A DNA stretch of 64,000 nt, taken from NCBI RefSeq assembly GCF_017356015.1, contig NZ_JAFIQV010000036.1, forward strand, positions 1 through 64,000. Reading direction: 5' to 3'. A program made the translations under genes and the position numbers. Positions 59,080 to 64,000 of this stretch are shown here, in pieces. Within the stretch, counting starts at the first letter, position 1. Each line of letters starts with the position of its first letter. The DNA comes from Azospirillum sp. SYSU D00513. GTDB taxonomy: Bacteria > Pseudomonadota > Alphaproteobacteria > Azospirillales > Azospirillaceae. The notes beneath the pieces were generated by a model. That model made no database searches, was not told the origin of the DNA, and saw only the letters and a program-made list of their open reading frames with translations.

Positions 59080-60122
59080 GGCTTGGCCTCCGGCGCGTGA
59101 GGCTGCCCGGAAACCTTGATCACATCGGCGAAACGTTGCAGCCCGAGCGGCGGATAGAGCTTCAGCTTGTGCGCGACCTCCATGTTGACGATCAGCGAGA
59201 AGCGGCTCAGCGCCTCGATCGGGATGTCCTCCGGCCGCTTGCCTCCGACCAGGATCTGCTCCGCCTTGGCGGCGGTGAGCTGCCCGACGTTGTAGTAGCG
59301 GCTGACCAGTCCCATCAGCGCGTTCGATTCCATCACCGGCACCTCGCCCGCCGCGGCGACAGGAACGCCCTTGGCCACGGCGGCGCTGGTGAAGGCATCC
59401 CTGTGAACGAGGAGGAAGGAGCTGGAGCCGATGTAGAACAGGTCCACCTCGTCGGCCATGTCGGCGACGATGCCGGGAAGGCTGCCGGCATAGGGCTTGC
59501 CGCGTTCGTCGAGCGGCACCTCGCGCGCCACGACCGTCAGCCCCATCTCGTCGGCGACCTTGCGCAGCCGCTCGAGGCTCACCACCGCATTGATTTCGTC
59601 CGTGTTGTAGACGACCCCGATGCGCTTGACCGGCCGGTAGGACTGGATGGCCCGCATCTGCACGTCCTCGGGAACGACGACGAGGCTTCCGGACAGGTTG
59701 CGTCCCGAACGCTCCAGGCTCGGCACCAGCCCCACGCCCAACGGATCGGTGACGATCATGAACAGCGCCGGCGTGTCCGTCAGATGAAGATCGGGATCGA
59801 CCTGGTCGTGGCGGCCCAGCATGCCCAGCGAAGCCGTCGTTCCCCAGGTCACCACCAAGTCGACCTGGAAGGCCCGTGCCTCGGCGACCAGCCTCGGCAG
59901 GGCCAGCGGATCCTGCTTCACATCGCGCATCAGGTAATCGACGGGGATATCCTGGGCGCGCAGATAATCCTGGAAGCCGCGGCAGGCATCCTCGCAGCCG
60001 CGCCACAGCACCATCATGATCTTATAAGGCTCCCGCGCCGCCGCCGGGCCGGAAGGGCCGAACAGGAGCGGCAGCAAAAGACCCAGGAACAGAGCGGGCA
60101 ACAGGGCCGTACGGGACGTCAT
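59076..60122 (-). CDS. ABC_sub_bind-type periplasmic binding protein
   Basis: A 348-residue exported protein of the ABC_sub_bind (TrpX/YtrF-like) family. After the signal peptide (LLPALFLGLLLPLLFGPSGP) come the two-lobed periplasmic-binding motifs: YKIMMVLWRGCEDACRGFQD, DLVVTWGTTASLGMLGRHDQ, LFMIVTDPLGVGLVPSLERS, VKRIGVVYNTDEINAVVSLE and VDLFYIGSSSFLLVHRDAFT. A Cys pair (GCEDAC) at the lip of the cleft is unusual. Such proteins usually feed an ABC importer or a sensor kinase; here the partner is a sensor-MFS fusion and no ABC permease is present. Coupled by ATGA overlaps on both sides. Confidence 0.85.
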   Translation of the reverse strand: MTSRTALLPALFLGLLLPLLFGPSGPAAAREPYKIMMVLWRGCEDACRGFQDYLRAQDIPVDYLMRDVKQDPLALPRLVAEARAFQVDLVVTWGTTASLGMLGRHDQVDPDLHLTDTPALFMIVTDPLGVGLVPSLERSGRNLSGSLVVVPEDVQMRAIQSYRPVKRIGVVYNTDEINAVVSLERLRKVADEMGLTVVAREVPLDERGKPYAGSLPGIVADMADEVDLFYIGSSSFLLVHRDAFTSAAVAKGVPVAAAGEVPVMESNALMGLVSRYYNVGQLTAAKAEQILVGGKRPEDIPIEALSRFSLIVNMEVAHKLKLYPPLGLQRFADVIKVSGQPHAPEAKP

Positions 60123-62317
60123 CGGGGCATCTCCGTTTTAGGATGGACCGGCCGGAAAGTGCTGCGCAGCATGAACAGCAGCGGAAGCGAGAGCGCCGCC
60201 ACCGTGGCGCCGATCATGGTCAAGCCGTCCACATAGCCCAAGCGCGCGATCACCCCGGCGACCAGCAGCGGCCCGGCGACGCTCCCCACCCGCTCAAGCA
60301 TGCGCAGAATGCTCAGCACCGTGGTCTGGCCGACGCGGTCGATCTCCGCGCGGCAGACTTCCGGAACCAACGCGATCTGCGGCGAGATCGAAACGGCATG
60401 ACCCAGCGCCAGAAGAGTCACGGCGAGCAGCACGCCGTGGAGACCGTGCAGAAAACCGGGCACCGCCATCGCCACGCCGGACAGCAGGGTGCCCGCGAAG
60501 ACCAGGTGCCAGCTTCGCCCGCTCCGGTCGGCATAGCGGCCGGCCCAGGGTCCGACGGCGATAATGAGGATCGAATAGAGGATCATCACGCGCCCGGTCT
60601 CGGCCTCGCTGGCGCCGAACTCGGCGAGGTAGAGGGGCACCGCATAGAAGAGGAACCCGGTCAGCACGATCTTCGCCGGGATCGCGGCGAGCAGCAGCAA
60701 GGTCAGGAAGCGGCGGTTGCCCAGCAGCCGGGCATAATCCGCAGACCGCGCCCCGGGCCGGACGGCACCGCCGGAAACCGTCTCCCCTGAGAGCATCCGG
60801 AACGCCAGGAACCCGGCGAGCGCCGCCAGCGCCGCCGCGAAGAGGAACACGGGGCGATAGCCGAGCCGGTCGGCGAGAATGCCGCCGATCGCGGTTCCGC
60901 AGACGCTCGCGGCCATCAGCACGCCCACGAAGGCGGACATGCCCTGAGCCCGCCCCTGCCGCGCCGTCACGGCCGCGATGTAGCCCTGCGCCGCGATAGT
61001 GATCATCGCGTAGCCGATGGCGGTCAGCGCCCTGTAGCCCAGAAGCTCGAACAGCGAGCCGGCGATGCTCGACCCAACGAAGCCGCCGATCGCGGGCAGC
61101 AGGCCGGCGATGAAGACGCCGCGCGTGCCGAACCGGTCCGTCCAGGCGCCGGCAACGGGCGTGATGAGCGCCAGGGCCAGCATGTAGACCGATATGGGCA
61201 TTCCCAGAAGCACGGCCGGGGACAGCCAGCCGACCGGCTGGAACAGCTCGCGGATGTAGAGTGGCAGGAAGGACTTTTGAAGTTCCTCGGCGAAGACGAA
61301 GAGGAACAGCGGAAGCCGCACGTCGAAGACCGACTGCGCCGGGCGCGGCGCGGCGGCGGCACCGTCCGCCCCAGCCTCGCCCAGCCCGAAACGCCGCCCG
61401 ATCTCCGCCATCCGCTCGCGGAGCGGCGCCGGCCCGTTCGCCTCGGCCGCCAGCGCCGCGGCGGCGCGCCCGTACCGTTTCCGAAGCGCGTCCAGCGTGC
61501 CGTTGACCGTCCGGAACAGGTGGCCGGCGACACCCGGAACACGGTCGGGAAGGCGCTGGTCCAGCTGCCCCTGCCCCACGCGGAGCATCAATCCGTGCAG
61601 CGCCCGCAAGGGCGACACCACCCGGTTCGTCAGCAGCGCCAGGATCTCGAAGGCGAGGATGACGGCGACCAGCAGGACGGTCAGCACGTCGTAAGCCAGT
61701 TCCTGCATCTGGACGCGGACGAAGGAGGCGTCGATGCCGACGACGACGACGCCCGCGACTGCCCCGGCGTGCCGGACGGGGTGCAGAACGATATCGTGAG
61801 AGTTGGTGTGGACAAGGTCGCCGCCCAACGAGCCAAGCGCCGGCCGTCCGGCGGCAAGCCCGCGCACCGCCTCGACCGTGCCGGACGTCATGCCGCCTTC
61901 TCCGCCGGCGTGGGGGGCGGTGCCGGCCGCCTGGAGAAGGGTGCCGTCGGCCCGATGAAGCGCGATGTACTCCATCTCCGGGTGCGGCGACCGGGCCTTC
62001 TCGAAATGCTCGGCGACCCCCACGACCTCGCTGATCGGAATGCCGTAGCCGAGCGCGCGCTCCACATCGGCGGCGAGGAAGCGCGCGATGGTGGCGGCCT
62101 GGCGCGTCATCTCCGGCGCGAGCTGCTGCTCGAACAGGCGGTGGGTGACGAGCGACAGGACGGCGGCGGCCCCGACCATCAGCGCCAGCGTCGCGATTAG
62201 CATCCCGCTGCGCAGTCCTGCGGTCAGGCGTGACACGTCCGTCCCGGCGTCGACGAGGGAGTCGCCCGGCGTTCCCGCGGACGGCCCGTCGGAAGGCTGG
62301 GCTCCGGCTGCGGTCAT
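60119..62317 (-). CDS. Cache-HAMP sensor module fused to a major facilitator transporter
   Basis: A 732-residue fusion. Residues about 37-60 are a membrane segment (GMLIATLALMVGAAAVLSLV), about 60-205 a periplasmic cache-like sensor (AATIARFLAADVERALGYGI, MEYIALHRADGTLLQAAGTA, GAVAGVVVVGIDASFVRVQM). A second membrane segment (VLTVLLVAVILAFEILALLT) and a HAMP linker (NRVVSPLRALHGLMLRVGQG to RLPDRVPGVAGHLFRTVNGT) follow. From about 330 to the end it is a 12-segment MFS transporter with the family signatures GAWTDRFGTRGVFIAGLLPA and AGRYADRSGRSWHLVFAGTL. So a chemoreceptor-type input directly controls, or is carried by, a transporter. Coupled by four-base overlaps to the sensor before and the binding protein after. 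Confidence 0.88.
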   Translation of the reverse strand: MTAAGAQPSDGPSAGTPGDSLVDAGTDVSRLTAGLRSGMLIATLALMVGAAAVLSLVTHRLFEQQLAPEMTRQAATIARFLAADVERALGYGIPISEVVGVAEHFEKARSPHPEMEYIALHRADGTLLQAAGTAPHAGGEGGMTSGTVEAVRGLAAGRPALGSLGGDLVHTNSHDIVLHPVRHAGAVAGVVVVGIDASFVRVQMQELAYDVLTVLLVAVILAFEILALLTNRVVSPLRALHGLMLRVGQGQLDQRLPDRVPGVAGHLFRTVNGTLDALRKRYGRAAAALAAEANGPAPLRERMAEIGRRFGLGEAGADGAAAAPRPAQSVFDVRLPLFLFVFAEELQKSFLPLYIRELFQPVGWLSPAVLLGMPISVYMLALALITPVAGAWTDRFGTRGVFIAGLLPAIGGFVGSSIAGSLFELLGYRALTAIGYAMITIAAQGYIAAVTARQGRAQGMSAFVGVLMAASVCGTAIGGILADRLGYRPVFLFAAALAALAGFLAFRMLSGETVSGGAVRPGARSADYARLLGNRRFLTLLLLAAIPAKIVLTGFLFYAVPLYLAEFGASEAETGRVMILYSILIIAVGPWAGRYADRSGRSWHLVFAGTLLSGVAMAVPGFLHGLHGVLLAVTLLALGHAVSISPQIALVPEVCRAEIDRVGQTTVLSILRMLERVGSVAGPLLVAGVIARLGYVDGLTMIGATVAALSLPLLFMLRSTFRPVHPKTEMPR

Positions 62318-63162
62318 GGCGCCGCTTCCCAGGCCGGGCGGGCCGGCGCGGAACGATCCGCCTGCATGCCGCCATGGGGGCGATCAGCGGGGGCGGAGCC
62401 ACCCGGACGACCGCGCAGGGCCTGTTCGACCGCATCAATTTCCGCATGCGTCCGCGCGACGCAATCGTTGAATCGGCGGGAGGCCAGCAGGAGCGGCGGC
62501 GTGAGCGGCGTGGCCCCGCCGTCGCCAGTGTCTCGTGAATCCACCAATGTCCGGGCGATGCCCGCGAAGATGCGTTCGAGATGGCGCGACGCCAGGATGG
62601 CAGGGGCGGCGGCGAGAGTCGAGAAGCCCAGCAGCGTCAGCGCCGCTGCCGCCATCAGGTCGCCGCGCATGAGGTTGACGCGGGCGAGAAGCGCATCCGT
62701 TGGATAGACGAGGGCCAGCCCGCCGACACCCGCCGCGAAGCTGGAATCCAGCCGATGCCCGAGCACGAGCAGGCCGGACGTCCGGTAATGCCACAGTCCC
62801 TGGTGGGCCTCACGCTGGGCGGACATCCAATCCCGATCGACCAGCTTCCCGGCCGAGGCGCGGTCCGTCGAGTGGAGGATGCGCCCGTCCGCCGCGAAAA
62901 CATACAGCGCTGCGATCCCCTCATCGAGCGCTCGCGCGCGTTCGAGAATCGCCGGTGCGTTCTCGAAATGCTTCAGGGAGAGACCCAGGCTGAGCCCGGC
63001 TTCCAGCGACTCCCGCACGTCCGCCGTGATCACGGACAGGCGGCGTTCCGTCAGGGACTGAAGCGACGACTGGAATTTGAAAAAATTCAGCAGCGCGACC
63101 AAGCTCAGGACGAAGACCAGCGCCATGAGCACGACCGTCATGATCTTGAGAGACGCGCGCAT
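62314..63162 (-). CDS. Membrane sensor protein with periplasmic cache-like domain
   Basis: A 282-residue protein: membrane segment one MTVVLMALVFVLSLVALLNF, periplasmic domain of about 130 residues (SSLQSLTERRLSVITADVRE, GIAALYVFAADGRILHSTDR, LVLGHRLDSSFAAGVGGLAL), and membrane segment two (GDLMAAAALTLLGFSTLAAA). A cytoplasmic tail follows (HLERIFAGIARTLVDSRDTG, RRFNDCVARTHAEIDAVEQA). It looks like the sensor half of the MFS fusion downstream, without transporter and without kinase or methyl-accepting domain. ATG at 63162 chosen; a TTG at 63189 behind GGAG is possible. First gene of the operon; stop and next start overlap (ATGA). Confidence 0.7.
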   Translation of the reverse strand: MRASLKIMTVVLMALVFVLSLVALLNFFKFQSSLQSLTERRLSVITADVRESLEAGLSLGLSLKHFENAPAILERARALDEGIAALYVFAADGRILHSTDRASAGKLVDRDWMSAQREAHQGLWHYRTSGLLVLGHRLDSSFAAGVGGLALVYPTDALLARVNLMRGDLMAAAALTLLGFSTLAAAPAILASRHLERIFAGIARTLVDSRDTGDGGATPLTPPLLLASRRFNDCVARTHAEIDAVEQALRGRPGGSAPADRPHGGMQADRSAPARPAWEAAP

Positions 63163-63350
63163 GAGGGTTGCCGTTTCCGCCTGAGACAACCTGCTCCGTG
63201 GACATGGCGCAGGACCGGATGCGAAGCGACCACGGGCTCCTCCTGCCCTTGCCTCTCACCCATGTGATGTCACTCTAAGGTACTACCCAACAGAGCGCAA
63301 TCGCGATATTCTGGATAGGAGTGGATCGCATATCCAGCGGGAGACAATGC
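63163..63350. promoter_or_regulatory. Divergent promoter region of the sensor-MFS operon and DUF6524 pair
   Basis: About 190 bases from which the sensor operon (minus) and the two DUF6524 genes (plus) diverge. AT-richer in the middle (about 63270-63320). No specific box recognised. Confidence 0.4.
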
Positions 63351-63776
63351 GTGCCGCGCGAGTTCGGGTTTTGGGACTTCCTTCTGCGGTGGGCACTGAG
63401 CTGCGCGGCCGTGCTTGGCAGTTACAACCCCTATACTTTTTCTTATTATCGATGGGTTACGGAGGTGGACGGCTTCGCATCACTCAAGATGTTCGTCGGC
63501 CTGGTGTTGCTCGTCCTGCATCTTGTCTGCCTTGTCGCGTCGGTGCGGTCACTGGGGCTGGTGGGCGTGGGCTTGATGACCGCGCTCCTCGGATCGGGGG
63601 CCTGGGTCCTTGCCGATAACAGCCTCCTGAACATCGAGGATCCGAGTGTCTTCGGCCTGACGCTGTTGACGCTGCTGTCCACGGTTTATGGTTTCGGAAT
63701 TTCCTGGTCCCACATCCGCAACCGGCTGAGCGGGCAGGTGGACTCCAACGACATCACGCAGACCTCGTCGATCTGA
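63351..63776 (+). CDS. DUF6524 family membrane protein (copy 2)
   Basis: A 141-residue protein with four predicted membrane segments and the family mark AVLGSYNPYTFSYYRWVTEV. Then follow FVGLVLLVLHLVCLVASVRS, LGLVGVGLMTALLGSGAWVL and FGLTLLTLLSTVYGFGISWS. GTG at 63351 lies seven bases after GGGAG and is preferred to the GTG at 63321. Its stop shares a base with the ATG of the next copy (TGATG), so the two are coupled. Confidence 0.78.
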   Translation: MPREFGFWDFLLRWALSCAAVLGSYNPYTFSYYRWVTEVDGFASLKMFVGLVLLVLHLVCLVASVRSLGLVGVGLMTALLGSGAWVLADNSLLNIEDPSVFGLTLLTLLSTVYGFGISWSHIRNRLSGQVDSNDITQTSSI

Positions 63777-64000
63777 TGTCCAGTCCGCGCCTCGGCGTAC
63801 GCCCTCCCCTCCGTCCGCTGTCCCTGCTGTTCAAACGGTGGCTTCTCAGCGCCAGCTTGGTCTTCGGCACCTACAATCCAAGTGGCTTTTCCTATCTCCA
63901 CTGGGTATGGGACAGCCCGGAGCTGACATCGGAACATTTCTTCGTCGGCATTCTCCTAGTCAGCGTGGTCATGGCGATCGCGCGCATGGCCTTTCTCTCC
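63776..64000 (+). CDS. DUF6524 family membrane protein (copy 3), continues beyond the window
   Basis: The first 75 residues begin MSSPRLGVRPPLRPLSLLFK and include the family mark LVFGTYNPSGFSYLHWVWDS and a membrane segment FFVGILLVSVVMAIARMAFL. The frame runs open to the last base. Overlaps copy 2 by one base. Confidence 0.75.
   Translation, partial: MSSPRLGVRPPLRPLSLLFKRWLLSASLVFGTYNPSGFSYLHWVWDSPELTSEHFFVGILLVSVVMAIARMAFLS

Noticed and set aside
60294-62447. A 717-codon Arg/Gly/Pro-rich frame overlapping the sensor-MFS gene
   Set aside because: Same-strand alternative frame; the competing frame has clear membrane segments and family signatures.
1-64000. tRNA, rRNA, riboswitch or CRISPR array
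   Set aside because: No cloverleaf, rRNA-like or regularly spaced repeat sequence was noticed on reading; a covariance-model scan could still find small RNAs.

Overview
The window is high-GC DNA typical of an alphaproteobacterium, most likely a Rhodospirillales/Azospirillaceae-type soil or plant-associated organism. This is inferred from the gene families (Mic60-like COG4223 protein, DUF3008, PRC-barrel and BON proteins, PaoABC-type aldehyde oxidoreductases) and from several GGAAC-N16/17-GGTT boxes that resemble promoters of the alphaproteobacterial general stress sigma factor EcfG. No rRNA, tRNA, CRISPR array, replication or ribosomal gene was seen. The content is accessory, as on a chromid, megaplasmid or genomic island.

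Layout. (1) 1-1.9 kb: insertion-sequence debris (tail of an IS5-type transposase, doubly damaged IS256 transposase) and two very small genes. (2) 1.9-15.2 kb: envelope/stress block with DUF3891, DUF3008, a zinc alcohol dehydrogenase, an SMP-30-like lactonase, a BON protein, a FAD/Rieske oxidoreductase, DUF421, an esterase lipoprotein, a BLUF blue-light sensor, two SDRs, CsbD and a royal-jelly-family protein. Five of these lie behind EcfG-like boxes. (3) 15.2-27.5 kb: two complete three-subunit molybdenum hydroxylase operons on opposite strands, one apparently cytoplasmic and preceded by an alcohol dehydrogenase, the other with a Tat signal. Between them lie a frameshifted Gfo/Idh/MocA gene, an ECF sigma factor and a PRC-barrel protein. 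(4) 27.8-38.6 kb: a decaying junction with VKOR-like and cupin genes, a wrecked BON paralogue, a phosphoribosyltransferase, a truncated CDF transporter, a PhoD-like pseudogene, RlpA, the ergothioneine pair egtB-egtD, an IS3 element that cut a YVTN gene, DUF305 and a truncated IS5 transposase.

(5) 38.8-64 kb: a dense, mostly minus-strand envelope island. It holds an MlaA lipoprotein, a CzcB-like adaptor, a natural fusion of an MlaF-type ATPase with an MlaE-type permease coupled to an unrecognised membrane-anchored protein, a Mic60-like protein, a CzcA-type RND pump, and a zinc-type ABC binding protein and permease with no ATPase. It ends with a tight operon (about 63.2 to 56.1 kb): cache-type sensor, cache-HAMP module fused to a major-facilitator transporter, ABC_sub_bind periplasmic protein, formyltransferase, TPR protein and two small membrane proteins. 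Three DUF6524 proteins sit divergently beside the two most unusual operons.

Functionally the block combines aldehyde/alcohol oxidation, redox and stress protection (ergothioneine, esterase, SDRs) and remodelling or detoxification of the cell envelope (Mla-like lipid traffic, metal efflux, sensor-transporter). The best candidates for an undescribed system are the sensor-HAMP-MFS operon and the MlaFE-fusion operon, each with its DUF6524 neighbour.
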